From Fidelibacterota bacterium (GTDB taxonomy: Bacteria > Fidelibacterota > UBA8477 > JABMPR01): 64,000 nucleotides of DNA. Position 1 is the stretch's first letter; each line of letters opens with the position of its first letter. A model generated the notes under the pieces. It saw only the letters and a program-made list of their open reading frames with translations, was not told the DNA's origin and did no database searches. Positions 28,678 through 36,809 of the stretch are shown here, one piece after another. The stretch spans positions 62,001-126,000 of the forward strand of contig JAIPJF010000004.1 of assembly GCA_021734325.1 (NCBI GenBank), given 5' to 3'. The translations under genes and the position numbers were made by a program.

Positions 28678-29111
28678 GATCTCTGGATTGCCTCAACGTA
28701 ATCACTAAAAGCAGGATAGGAAGAAAATTCACTTTTTAGCTTTGGCCATTCTCTCCGATATAGATCGTTGGCTAAAGTTTTCTTGAGTTCGTCCTCCCAA
28801 ATACTCCATATATTTTTTGATAAATATCTTTTATTCTGCAAATAGAATTCTTCTGAGCATAGATTCAAGTACTTCAGCATTGCCTCGCTTAGCTCACGAG
28901 ATTCTTGGGGTATGTGTTTTGCGCTATCTAATCTCCAGTAAATGGCACTATCTGGAAACTGGGACATTATTTGTTCATATCTTTTTGTATACTCAATAAA
29001 TAGCTGCGCATTTATTTGACGTTTATAGGCAATAACACCAATAATGAGACTGCCCGCAGCTACGGCGACGCCTATTAGCGTTGCTATTTGAATAAGAAGT
29101 TCAATGCTCAT
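28674..29111 (-). CDS. Small membrane-anchored protein (DUF4760-like)
   Basis: 145 residues. An N-terminal hydrophobic helix (about 7-28) is followed by a cytoplasmic helical region (FIEYTKRYEQIMSQFP, then LKYLNLCSEEFYL). The layout recalls DUF4760-type proteins, but I have no decisive motif. It is translationally coupled to hsdM through an ATGA overlap, so it belongs to that operon. No clear ribosome site precedes the ATG. The gene is AT-richer than hsdM. Confidence 0.65.
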   Translation of the reverse strand: MSIELLIQIATLIGVAVAAGSLIIGVIAYKRQINAQLFIEYTKRYEQIMSQFPDSAIYWRLDSAKHIPQESRELSEAMLKYLNLCSEEFYLQNKRYLSKNIWSIWEDELKKTLANDLYRREWPKLKSEFSSYPAFSDYVEAIQRS

Positions 29112-29126
29112 AGTCTATTGATTCCA

Positions 29127-29330
29127 TTATCGTTTACGAGTTTCAGCATCGCCGGATTTCACCCAGGCATCAATTTCAGCTTTATCAAATTTGAGGAGAT
29201 GTCCCAACATATGAGCCGGCATGTGCTTCTTAGCCACCCATTTGTAGGCGGTATCCTGCTTGATTCCCGGGTGCAAAGCTATTTCTTCCACAGAAAGCCA
29301 GCGACTTTGTTCAATCATATTCTTTCCCAT
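29127..29330 (-). CDS. Excisionase/AlpA-type helix-turn-helix protein (copy B)
   Basis: 67 residues, a close paralogue of the protein at 24928-25134. They share WLSVEEIAL, DTAYKWVAKKHMPAH and LLKFDKAEIDAWV. One difference is a Pro in the first helix (ALHPGI rather than ALHLGI), which might weaken the fold. I take ATG 29330 rather than a longer frame because homology with copy A starts there and a GGGG ribosome site lies upstream. It sits 15 bases upstream of the membrane protein-hsdM pair, as copy A sits upstream of the helicase operon. Confidence 0.78.
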   Translation of the reverse strand: MGKNMIEQSRWLSVEEIALHPGIKQDTAYKWVAKKHMPAHMLGHLLKFDKAEIDAWVKSGDAETRKR

Positions 29331-29747
29331 GATAAAACCCCTGTTTGCGTGCTTAAAATATAGGCCCGGGTGGTTGGGATGCAATGGGATTGGATGGGAC
29401 AATGTACAGGGTCTATTCAATCGCTCCCGGTCAGGATCAGCAATACTTCCTCTCGTGTTCCAATCGGGACACAAAAGGGAAAGGAGCTGTCAAAGAATCT
29501 TGTCCGGCATTCACTGTCAGCATGATCGCCAGGATAAAAATGAAACGCCAGCTGCAGCTTGAGAAATTTCCGGTTCTCTTCCATATAGGAAGCCAATTCC
29601 CACAATCCTTTCAGCAGGCTCTCCGCCGTTTTGTCGCCATAGTCCGTCATGAAGGAGTGACAGGACCTTGAAAAGTAAGGGATGTGAAGTCCTCCGGTGA
29701 GACCGGAGTAGGGACTGGTGATCTTGACGGAAATATCAGATTCATTT
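29155..29747. repeat. Direct repeat, right copy (HTH gene plus partner gene)
   Basis: This is the right-hand counterpart of 24959-25550, in the same orientation and of nearly the same length. It probably represents the ancestral arrangement, because the partner gene here keeps its own N-terminus and a strong ribosome site. The two copies bracket 3.6 kb that hold the AlbA_2 gene, hsdM and the small membrane gene. Recombination between them would delete that segment and leave a single copy. Confidence 0.85.
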
Positions 29748-29815
29748 CTAAAGGTGATCTCTCCCTTGATGGTCCTGCCTTCTGCAACGATGGTCATCTC
29801 TTGATTCTTTGACAT
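29417..29815 (-). CDS. Uncharacterised protein paired with HTH gene (copy B, full length)
   Basis: 132 residues with no recognised domain. It starts MSKNQEMTIVAEG with a strong AAGGAGG ribosome site 8 bases upstream, so this copy looks intact. It shares most of its length with the 121-residue protein at 25220-25585. Predicted mixed alpha/beta, with no signal or membrane segment. It is transcribed just before the HTH copy B. The pair could be a regulator with its partner, but I cannot assign a function. Confidence 0.72.
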   Translation of the reverse strand: MSKNQEMTIVAEGRTIKGEITFRNESDISVKITSPYSGLTGGLHIPYFSRSCHSFMTDYGDKTAESLLKGLWELASYMEENRKFLKLQLAFHFYPGDHADSECRTRFFDSSFPFCVPIGTREEVLLILTGSD

Positions 29816-30333
29816 GTGACTGCCTCCTTATTGTGGTGATCTGCGGGACGAACATGGCTCATGGCAAAAAAGACCTTGTGGGTTCAGCACATGTTCAGCG
29901 CGGCTGCGATCCTCGCAAATCGCCATTGGTTTCCGTTGTAAGGGAGGTTTTTGTTTATTGATCAAAAACAATCCGGCTTCGTCCACCACGGACTACGCCA
30001 GGATAAATAAATGACACCCGGAGGTGCCATCTGCTCCCGGTTTAGCGCCTTCTTTTACGTCGCGGCAAGTTGAGTTAAATGACGACCTGTAAACATAATA
30101 TCCACATAAGCATACGCAAGTGAACAATCAATCGATCAACAGTCAATCGGTTGATTAAATCCACGATATTGATAGCGCTCATTATGATTCATGCTCCTGT
30201 ATTACATTGTCGGATCCAAGTAATTTTCATTACCCAAACCCTGCACCTCCATGCCTGCCGTACGCATTTCCCAACTTATTTGAGGATAATATGCGAATAC
30301 ATTTCATTGAGGCCGGGACCATGGGGGGTCCAG

Positions 30334-30402
30334 GTGACCTTCCGCCCAATTTAAACCGTTCACTAACTTTAACAGTGGATCAGTTTTTAGGGGGAAGGTC
30401 AC
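30334..30402. repeat. Inverted repeat resembling an insertion-sequence end remnant
   Basis: GTGACCTTCCGCCC at 30334-30347 pairs with GGGGGAAGGTCAC at 30390-30402 around about 42 bases. The text resembles what I recall of terminal or junction sequences left by IS elements such as the IS21 group, but no transposase reading frame is present here. A remnant or a small non-autonomous element is the likely explanation. Confidence 0.5.
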
Positions 30403-30485
30403 TAACATCTTTTCCCTGTTTGAATATCCAATTTCTGAGTTCATGATTTATTTTGTACAAGAAATCAATACCTGATAAAATGCCT

Positions 30486-30579
30486 CCACCAATTATCTAC
30501 CAATTATTTAATTATTGGTAGCAAGTGGTGTTCGCTTTCACAACTACCAATCAACTACCAATTTTTACCATATTGGTAG
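30486..30579. promoter_or_regulatory. Duplicated operator array (CTACCAAT boxes) upstream of fic
   Basis: Two modules have the same geometry. Module 1 has CCACCAAT at 30486, CTACCAAT at 30497 and the inverse ATTGGTAG at 30514. Module 2 has CTACCAAT at 30544 and 30555 and ATTGGTAG at 30572. In both, the direct boxes start 11 bases apart (one helical turn) and the inverted box starts 17 bases after the second. The modules lie 58 bases apart and end about 53 bases before the Fic start. This looks like a repressor-binding array. The Fic protein's own C-terminal winged helix is a candidate binder. Confidence 0.72.
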
Positions 30580-30632
30580 TATCTTGTGCCTTGGGATGAT
30601 ATATTACCGCAAGAGGAGTGCACGGAAGAATT

Positions 30633-31982
30633 ATGAGAATACCTGAAACACCACCAGATTTTGCCGAAATAACAGGAAAGATAGTATCTGAATCTGTCCA
30701 GAGATTTACCAAACTTATATCTTTAGGTCTTGGCCCAGATCATAATGGCCAATATTACCATTGGGACAAACTTAAGTATTTGAAACTGCCGGAGGGTGTC
30801 AAATCGCATGAAGAATGGTGGTTCGTATTAAAAACGGCTCGGAAAACGATTTCCACAAAAATCCCACACAAAGATAAGGAAGGCCGTCTGTTTTTTTATT
30901 GTGAACCTGATTCTGTTCGTCGTCTGTTGCATGAAATTGATATCCATGGAGGCGGAGAGATCAAGACAAGTGCACAAGTCACCAATCCAAGCACAAAAGA
31001 TATGTATTTGATTAACTCTTTAATTGAAGAATCCATTACATCCAGTCAGCTTGAGGGGGCGGCGACCACAAAAAAAGTGGCTAAGGAGATGCTTAGACAA
31101 AAGCGGACACCCCGTGATCGTTCTGAAAAAATGATACTCAACAATTACCATGCAATGGAGTTTATCATTGATATCTCTTCAGAAGAATTGACTCCTGAGA
31201 TCATACTCGAACTTCACAAGATATTGACCCAGGGAACATTGGATAACTCAAACGCTGAAGGGAGATTGCGAGAATCAGACGACATTTTTGTAGGTGATGA
31301 ACGAGATTCAACAATTATTCACGTGCCGCCCAAAGCGCAGGAGCTTCCACAGCGCATGACCGATCTATGCAAATTTGCTAACGGAAATTCAACGAAGTAT
31401 TTCCAGCACCCAGTTGTTAAGGCGGTGATACTACATTTCCTGCTTGCCTATGATCACCCCTTTGAAGATGGCAACGGAAGAACAGCGCGTGCCCTTTTTT
31501 ACTGGATGATGTTGAGACAAGGATACTGGACAATGGAGTTTATCTCAATATCACGCATTTTAAAGCAAGCCCCGGCTAAGTATGCAAGAGCATATCTACA
31601 TACTGAAACTGATGATAATGATGTAAGCTATTTTATTATTCATCAACTGGAGGTAATTCTTAAGGCTGTAAATGATTTGCTTAAATACCTCGAAAGAAAA
31701 GCGAAGGAAATAAAATCAGTTGAAGTACTGATAAAAAATTCGCGTACACTGCAACAATTACTCAATCACCGTCAGATCGCCCTGATAAATCGTGCCTTAA
31801 AGAGACCTGAGGCGGAATTCTTTATCGAAAGCCACAGAGGGGCACATAATGTAACCTATGATACGGCGCGAACAGATTTGTTAAAATTGGCTGATTTAGG
31901 GTTATTAATAAGGTCGAAGATTGGTAAAGCATTTGTCTTTTCAGTTGCGAATGATCTCGAGCACAAGCTGGCTGAGCTGTAA
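30633..31982 (+). CDS. Fic family protein (AMPylase/nucleotidyl-transferase)
   Basis: About 449 residues. The catalytic Fic motif HPFEDGNGRTAR is complete (starting near residue 275). An inhibitory-helix motif SSQLEG (S137 to G142, pattern SxxxEG) lies upstream in the Fic_N domain. Such proteins transfer AMP or other nucleotide parts to target proteins and are self-inhibited by that helix. The C-terminal 90 residues look like a winged helix (VTYDTARTDLLKLADLGLL). I prefer ATG 30633, with GGAAG 6 bases upstream, over an in-frame GTG at 30618 that sits too close to its ribosome site. It is the only plus-strand gene of the island and is preceded by the operator array. Confidence 0.88.
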   Translation: MRIPETPPDFAEITGKIVSESVQRFTKLISLGLGPDHNGQYYHWDKLKYLKLPEGVKSHEEWWFVLKTARKTISTKIPHKDKEGRLFFYCEPDSVRRLLHEIDIHGGGEIKTSAQVTNPSTKDMYLINSLIEESITSSQLEGAATTKKVAKEMLRQKRTPRDRSEKMILNNYHAMEFIIDISSEELTPEIILELHKILTQGTLDNSNAEGRLRESDDIFVGDERDSTIIHVPPKAQELPQRMTDLCKFANGNSTKYFQHPVVKAVILHFLLAYDHPFEDGNGRTARALFYWMMLRQGYWTMEFISISRILKQAPAKYARAYLHTETDDNDVSYFIIHQLEVILKAVNDLLKYLERKAKEIKSVEVLIKNSRTLQQLLNHRQIALINRALKRPEAEFFIESHRGAHNVTYDTARTDLLKLADLGLLIRSKIGKAFVFSVANDLEHKLAEL

Positions 31983-32128
31983 AAGTTAGTTAGACTTTAT
32001 TCAGGGATTCCTCAAGAAGTCTCATGCAGCACAGCCCCATAGCTTGGTATTCTCAGCGGAATTACCCATTACCGTCAGTTCACCACATATCATTAGTCTG
32101 GTCTGCCTAAAGAACACATTTGGGGCTC

Positions 32129-32380
32129 CTAAAAAATAAGACGAAATAAGTCCTGGCAGACCCGGGCGATATTCATCACAAAGAACACCATGTCAATCCA
32201 ACTTTCACTGGTCTGTCTGGTTTTCGCCAGCACCAGTCCCAGTCCATATCTGCGCATACCCTCGCCGAACTTGCCTTCAATTCAGTTCCGCCGTTTGATC
32301 TCCTCGTTATATTGCTCCAAGACGTTGTTGCTGGAGATCTGCTTTCTGTGCTCCCAGGGAGGGAATGTCCGGTACTTTCC
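32129..32380 (-). pseudogene. C-terminal remnant of an IS1182/IS5-like transposase
   Basis: Read on the minus strand, the end of this stretch encodes IEGKFGEGMRRYGLG, then LAKTRQTSESWI and FFVMNIA, stopping at TAG 32129-32131. This is the well-known C-terminal pattern of DDE transposases of the IS1182/IS5 type. A TGA interrupts the frame just before IEGKFG, where an Arg or similar codon is usual. The upstream catalytic part is missing or unrecognisable. It is a dead fragment close to the tRNA that bounds the island. The left limit of 32380 is approximate. Confidence 0.78.
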
Positions 32381-32666
32381 GGAATCGGTGTCCGAATGGT
32401 TCCGGTTTTTCCAGAAAGCCGCCTTTGGCTTTCTGCCATAAGTAAAACATACACCGTCCCCCTGCGCCCTGGGGGCTTCGGTGGACAGGCCCAGGATTCG
32501 TCTACGCCCGATGGGCTACGACGGAACAAGCTGCCTGAGCCTCCGTCCTGCGGACTCCGCTCGCCTCTGCCACGCGGTCGAACCTTGTTCTATTTGGATA
32601 TATGCCAATGGTGAGAGGACTGGGCATCGCCTCAATAAGGTTCTTGCCCACGAACACTTACAAAAC

Positions 32667-32693
32667 AAAAATGCCTCACGAGGAGGCATTTTC
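32667..32693 (-). terminator. Rho-independent terminator of tRNA-Lys
   Basis: ATGCCTC (32671-32677) pairs with GAGGCAT (32683-32689) around a 5-base loop. On the minus strand this hairpin follows the tRNA 3' end by about 10 bases and is followed by a T-rich run (TTTTGTTTTG). Confidence 0.8.
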
Positions 32694-32700
32694 TGTTTTG

Positions 32701-32773
<73 letters not shown>

Positions 32774-33215
32774 ATTTTTATCCGCTGTGGCGGATAAAAC
32801 TGTGGCGCCTCGGCGTAGCCGGGCTAATCGGTTCCTGTCGCGACAAAGTCCTGAGTTTATCGAAGGACGTAGTCGGACTCTCTTTTGCGTCGACTTTCTC
32901 TGTCCGTATCATTCACCGGGGCTTCGAGAACCTCAGCCTCCGGTTCGGATCGTCACTCAGAGAATGACCTCTTAATAACGCAAAAGCGGGGTGAATATAT
33001 CCGAGAACACAGGGCTTGTCAATGCAGGGAATGTTCCATAAAAAAGGCTTTTTCCCTTGGCCAGTGTTTTTCCGAGATCCTTCACTCCGGTCAGGAAGAC
33101 TATATAACGAATCCCATCGATTTTAAAAAAACCAGACTGAGATTGCCGCGCCCTCGAGGATCGCAATGACTATTTCTAAATCTTTGTGTCCTCTGTGATC
33201 TCTGCGGTTAGCCTT
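32774..33215. other. Gene-free region with several dispersed-repeat remnants
   Basis: About 440 bases without a gene. A hairpin TTTATCCGC/GCGGATAAA lies at about 32779-32800. A near-palindrome GTCCTGAGTTTATCGAAGGAC at 32848-32868 resembles repeats found between genes in many genomes. A GATTGCCGCG...GCAATGAC element near 33141-33168 is of the same kind. At the right edge, 33181-33211 carries an AACCGCAGAG-type repeat (minus orientation) that abuts the stop of the MmgE/PrpD gene. Confidence 0.65.
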
Positions 33216-34649
33216 TTAGACCACTAACCGAATCATAAACTCCCGGGCAGAGACCTGCTCACAATCAAAGATCAGATCCTTGACCTCTTTGAGTCTCTCT
33301 TGACTCAATACCGCTGAAGCCAGACTGTTGAACTTGTTCTCCAGATCCTGCAGGGTCATGGGCTCCCTTGGATCACCCTTGGGATATTCCAGATACTCCT
33401 CAAAAGAACGACCATCATTGGTGGTCACCACCACGCGAGAAGGCTGCTTCGCCGGAAACATGGCCTCGAACTCCAATGAAGGCTCACCCTTGATCTTGTC
33501 AATAACTTCGAAAATCGCCGGGTCCTTTAACTTCTCAGCAGAAAATGACTGGGTCGTAATTTTCTTATCCACAATGGCCGCCGCCATACAGTAAGGCAAA
33601 GAGTGATCTGCCGTCTCCCGTGACTCCGGACGATATTTGGTGGGATCGAATAGAATATCATAAGCCTGGGCAAAGGCCGTTACCTTGACCTCTTTTACAT
33701 CCGTATAGTCCAGATCGTTCTTGATCATGGCATTCAGGGCGCAGGAAATATGGGTATGGGTCAAAGCCTCTGTGGGGAAGGCCTTCATCCCGCATTCCAG
33801 GATCTTGTAGCTCTTCCCGAGCCCCCCGACCAGGGCTTCCACATCCCAGGACCAGGAAGAAATTCCATCACGACCTTCCATATCCGTCGGCTTGATCTTT
33901 TCCTCTTTGGCATTCCAGCCCACAAAGGCATCCATGAATCCCTCTTTGCCCTCAAAAACTTTCTCTGTCCCTGAATAACCTTTCTGGGCCAGCAGAGCCG
34001 CAAAGACACCGGACTGGACCGCCATGGGGTCGACGGTATTCTTCATCATGGTCAGTTTTCCTGCCGTGGGACAGCCAATGGTGTGATTGTGGGAACCGTT
34101 GATGCCAACGGCGTTTACCATCTGATCAACTGTCAGACCCAGCATTTTTCCCGCAACAATGGGTGAGACGAACTGGGTCAGGGTGGCGTGATGCCACTTC
34201 CGCTCCCGGACACCCGGCTTGGCAAACAAACACATGCGCTGTTCAAATTCATAGGCCAGGACAATGGCAACGATCACATCCTTCATGGAGGCATCAACCC
34301 TCTCTCCTGTTGACAAGGCTGCCGGTATGATATCACTGGGATGACTGGGGTCGTCCTTCCAGTAAATATCATTAAAATCCAGGGCCCGGATCATCAGGGA
34401 GTTTACCAGGGCGGTACTTACCGCCGGCAAGGCATCACCAAAACCGATCACTTTCGACTCAGCTGCTCCACCCATTTCCTGGTAGATCTCCAGCATGGAC
34501 TGCACATCATGGGTGCCCATACTGCCATAGGCACAGCCAATGGAATCATATAGATACCGTTTTACCTCATAAATGACCTCATCCGGGAGATCCTCATATT
34601 TTAGACCAACAGCGAACTCTGCTATTTGTCTGGCGATTGATTTTTCCAA
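33216..34649 (-). CDS. MmgE/PrpD family protein (2-methylcitrate dehydratase-like)
   Basis: 477 residues matching the MmgE/PrpD family along the whole length. It has an N-terminal helical domain (YEVKRYLYDSIGCAYG), DDPSHPSDIIPAAL, a VNAVGINGSHNHT core and a late TADHSLPYCMAAAI motif that contributes to the active site. Members dehydrate 2-methylcitrate or decarboxylate cis-aconitate. It is the last gene of a cluster with citrate lyase, a Lys4-type aconitase and an isocitrate-type dehydrogenase, so a tricarboxylic substrate is likely. I cannot tell which one. Confidence 0.87.
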   Translation of the reverse strand: MEKSIARQIAEFAVGLKYEDLPDEVIYEVKRYLYDSIGCAYGSMGTHDVQSMLEIYQEMGGAAESKVIGFGDALPAVSTALVNSLMIRALDFNDIYWKDDPSHPSDIIPAALSTGERVDASMKDVIVAIVLAYEFEQRMCLFAKPGVRERKWHHATLTQFVSPIVAGKMLGLTVDQMVNAVGINGSHNHTIGCPTAGKLTMMKNTVDPMAVQSGVFAALLAQKGYSGTEKVFEGKEGFMDAFVGWNAKEEKIKPTDMEGRDGISSWSWDVEALVGGLGKSYKILECGMKAFPTEALTHTHISCALNAMIKNDLDYTDVKEVKVTAFAQAYDILFDPTKYRPESRETADHSLPYCMAAAIVDKKITTQSFSAEKLKDPAIFEVIDKIKGEPSLEFEAMFPAKQPSRVVVTTNDGRSFEEYLEYPKGDPREPMTLQDLENKFNSLASAVLSQERLKEVKDLIFDCEQVSAREFMIRLVV

Positions 34650-34694
34650 TATCTTCTCCTCTAAATAAAACCGCGAATTATTCTAATTTATTTT

Positions 34695-35148
34695 AACCGC
34701 AGAGAACGCAGAGGCCGCAGATTTTTTATAAATTATTAACAACTCTCTTAATACCATCCTTAAGATATTTGACATTGAAATTCAAAATCATTCCCAACTT
34801 TCTTTCACTCAGCTTTAAATAAGTCAGGATTTGAGCTAAATGAACATCCGTGATTTTTTCGACTGTTTTTAACTCAATGATTACTTTGTCTTCCACTAAT
34901 AAATCTATTCTAAATCCAACCTCTAGCTTCTTGCCTTTATAAATTGCTTCGACTGGCACCTGCCTTTGGGTTTGTATACCCCGCTCATGTAATTCAACAA
35001 ACAGGGCAGCTTCATAAACAGACTCTAGCAAACCTGGCCCCAGTTCACGATGTACCTCAATGGCAGCACCAATTATTTTTTCTGAAAGCTGATTTTCCGT
35101 CAAGCCAACCATCATCTACACTTTGCGACCTCAGCGCCTTTTGCGGTT
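34695..35148. repeat. Inverted repeat pair flanking the GxxExxY gene
   Basis: Left arm 34695-34720 reads AACCGCAGAGAACGCAGAGG on the plus strand. Right arm 35121-35148, read on the minus strand, gives AACCGCAAAAGGCGCTGAGG. By eye they agree at about 80% of positions. The arms enclose exactly the GxxExxY gene, so arms plus gene look like one cassette sitting between two metabolic genes. A related pair flanks the broken GxxExxY copy at 43.5 kb. Confidence 0.7.
34726..35115 (-). CDS. GxxExxY family protein (PD-(D/E)xK-like)
   Basis: 129 residues, full length for the family. It carries [21 protein letters not shown], in which GLLESVY is the naming motif, then DLLVEDKVIIELKT, the D...ExK arrangement of a restriction-endonuclease fold. 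The function of the family is unknown. The gene lies between the dehydrogenase and MmgE/PrpD genes and is enclosed by inverted repeats, unlike its metabolic neighbours. A broken relative lies at 43506-43689. Confidence 0.88.
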   Translation of the reverse strand: MMVGLTENQLSEKIIGAAIEVHRELGPGLLESVYEAALFVELHERGIQTQRQVPVEAIYKGKKLEVGFRIDLLVEDKVIIELKTVEKITDVHLAQILTYLKLSERKLGMILNFNVKYLKDGIKRVVNNL

Positions 35149-35161
35149 ATTCGCAGTTTAA

Positions 35162-36358
35162 TTATAATTTAGCGATGATGGCATCAGCCATTTGGCTGGT
35201 TGAGGCTGCGCCTTTTTCCACCACGTCTGCCCGGCCGGACATTTTGGCCATATCATAGGTCCGTACCTTGCCCTCAGAGACTACTTCTGCCACTGCCTTG
35301 CGGATCTTTTTGGCGATCTCCTGCTCATCAATAAAATCCAGCATCATACAAGCTGATTCGATCATGGCAATGGGATTGACAATGGATACCGGGTAGTTCG
35401 CATATTTTGGCGCAGATCCGTGGGTCGGTTCAAAAACACCGATCCCTGATTCCGGATTATACTGTGCACTGCAGGCAAAACCCAGACCACCGATCAAACC
35501 GGCAAAACCGTCTGAGACGATGTCCCCAAACATGTTGCCGGCAACGATCACCCCATAATTTTCAGGGTTCTTGGTCAGCCACATCATCTGGGCATCGATA
35601 TTTGTATTCCAGAGTTCGATCTCAGGGAAGTCCGCCTTCTGCATCTGCTGAGCCATCTTATACATCATCCCGGAGGTTTCGCGGATCACATTGGGCTTTT
35701 CACAGACCGTTACGGATTTGTAGCCATATTTCCGGGCATGTTCAAAGGCTGCCCGCAGAATGCGTTCCGTCGCTTTTTTAGTAAAAATACGGGTTGAGAT
35801 TGATATCTCTTCAACCGGAGTGGATCCAAAGTTCTTCACAAATTTCGGGTGGGTCATGAGTGCATCATGCACCTGCTTGGGCGGATTGCTCCATTCAACA
35901 CCGCCGTATAAGCCTTCGGTGTTCTGCCTGAAAATGGCTACATCGACCTGGGGTTCCTCAACCCCACCATCGGCGCCGCGACGAATGAAATTGAGCGGGT
36001 TGCCAACATAGGTATGACAGGGACGCAAACAGATATCCAGATTAAAATGCTGTCTTAATCCGACAATAGGACTGGAGTAGACCAGACCTTTGGCCTGCAG
36101 TTCCGGGGCCAGTTCATTAAAGGCATCATCTTTGGGTTTGGAGGTGATGGCACCAAACAGACCGATCTTGTGTTCTGCCAACAGGTCCAGTGTTCTCTGG
36201 GGAAGGGGATTGCCCTCCTTACGCCAGAATTCCCAGCCGATATCACCTTCAACATAATTTGCCTCGAATCCGGCAGCCTCCAGGACCCTTAAAGCTTCGT
36301 CCAAAACGGGTTTTCCGATCCCGTCACCGGGCATACTGACGATTGTTCTTTTTGACAC
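35162..36358 (-). CDS. Isocitrate/homoisocitrate/isopropylmalate dehydrogenase family
   Basis: 398-residue beta-decarboxylating dehydrogenase with MPGDGIGKPV at the start, RQNTEGLYGG in the middle and GDIVSDGFAGLIGG metal-site aspartates. Two specificity spots disagree. The substrate loop YSSPIVGLRQ has Ile where isocitrate enzymes have Asn (S-x-N-x-x-x-R) and resembles homoisocitrate dehydrogenases. The coenzyme site HGSAPKYA has the Lys-Tyr pair of NADP-dependent isocitrate enzymes. It shares a cluster with a Lys4-type homoaconitase, so homoisocitrate or isocitrate are both possible substrates. NADP use is predicted. Confidence 0.86.
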   Translation of the reverse strand: MSKRTIVSMPGDGIGKPVLDEALRVLEAAGFEANYVEGDIGWEFWRKEGNPLPQRTLDLLAEHKIGLFGAITSKPKDDAFNELAPELQAKGLVYSSPIVGLRQHFNLDICLRPCHTYVGNPLNFIRRGADGGVEEPQVDVAIFRQNTEGLYGGVEWSNPPKQVHDALMTHPKFVKNFGSTPVEEISISTRIFTKKATERILRAAFEHARKYGYKSVTVCEKPNVIRETSGMMYKMAQQMQKADFPEIELWNTNIDAQMMWLTKNPENYGVIVAGNMFGDIVSDGFAGLIGGLGFACSAQYNPESGIGVFEPTHGSAPKYANYPVSIVNPIAMIESACMMLDFIDEQEIAKKIRKAVAEVVSEGKVRTYDMAKMSGRADVVEKGAASTSQMADAIIAKL

Positions 36359-36405
36359 TTCTCTCTCCTTTATTCATTTAAAAATTAAGATTTAAAATTG
36401 AAAAT

Positions 36406-36761
36406 TTATTCCTTTGCCAAGGTCTTGCGAGCGGCAAAGAAAATTGCCTTTAATTCTCCAGCTTCCTTGAGTATGCTCTCCACATTCTCTCGTTTAACCA
36501 ATTCTTCTTCGATAAGGAATTCAATCCAGAATTGTGATTCGTCAATTTCTCTTGAACGATGCTCAATTTCGCTTTAAAGCTTGCTCTCGATTGGGCCAAA
36601 ACTGCTGCCCTATAATTCGCAGCAACTGAGGTTGAGCAACGAATCAACTGTCCAGAGATATGCCTTCCCAGCTTATCCTTTGCTAGTGCCAAGGATAACT
36701 TAACAGCCCTGTGTGCAAACAGCGTTGATCTCTTTACAAGTTCTCTTGAATTCAATATCAC
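36406..36761 (-). pseudogene. Four-helix bundle (23S rRNA IVS-type) gene, frameshifted (copy 1)
   Basis: The N-terminal half (ELVKRSTLFAHRAVKLSLAL, then SVAANYRAA) is the conserved start of four-helix bundle proteins of the kind encoded in 23S rRNA intervening sequences. After SIVQ the frame is lost. The expected C-terminal half (EIDESQFWIEFLIEEELV, then AIFFAARKTLAKE) continues in another frame to TAA at 36406. Either the gene is broken by a one-base change or the sequence has an indel error. It lies in the gap between the HAD and dehydrogenase genes, with AT-rich repeats on both sides. Confidence 0.8.
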
Positions 36762-36809
36762 CTCTCCCTCAGAGCTTCAAGATTCATGAAAATCTTCAAT
36801 CTTCAATGT

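Larger units (their letters stand above)
29816..30632. other. Long intergenic region between island genes and Fic gene
   Basis: About 800 bases without a convincing gene. The left third holds hairpin-prone text (TTTTTG, a 9-base loop, CAAAAA around 29950-29970). The middle is AT-rich and unremarkable. The right part holds an IS-end-like inverted repeat (30334-30402) and the operator array before the Fic gene. The short open frames here have no ribosome sites and look spurious. Confidence 0.7.
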
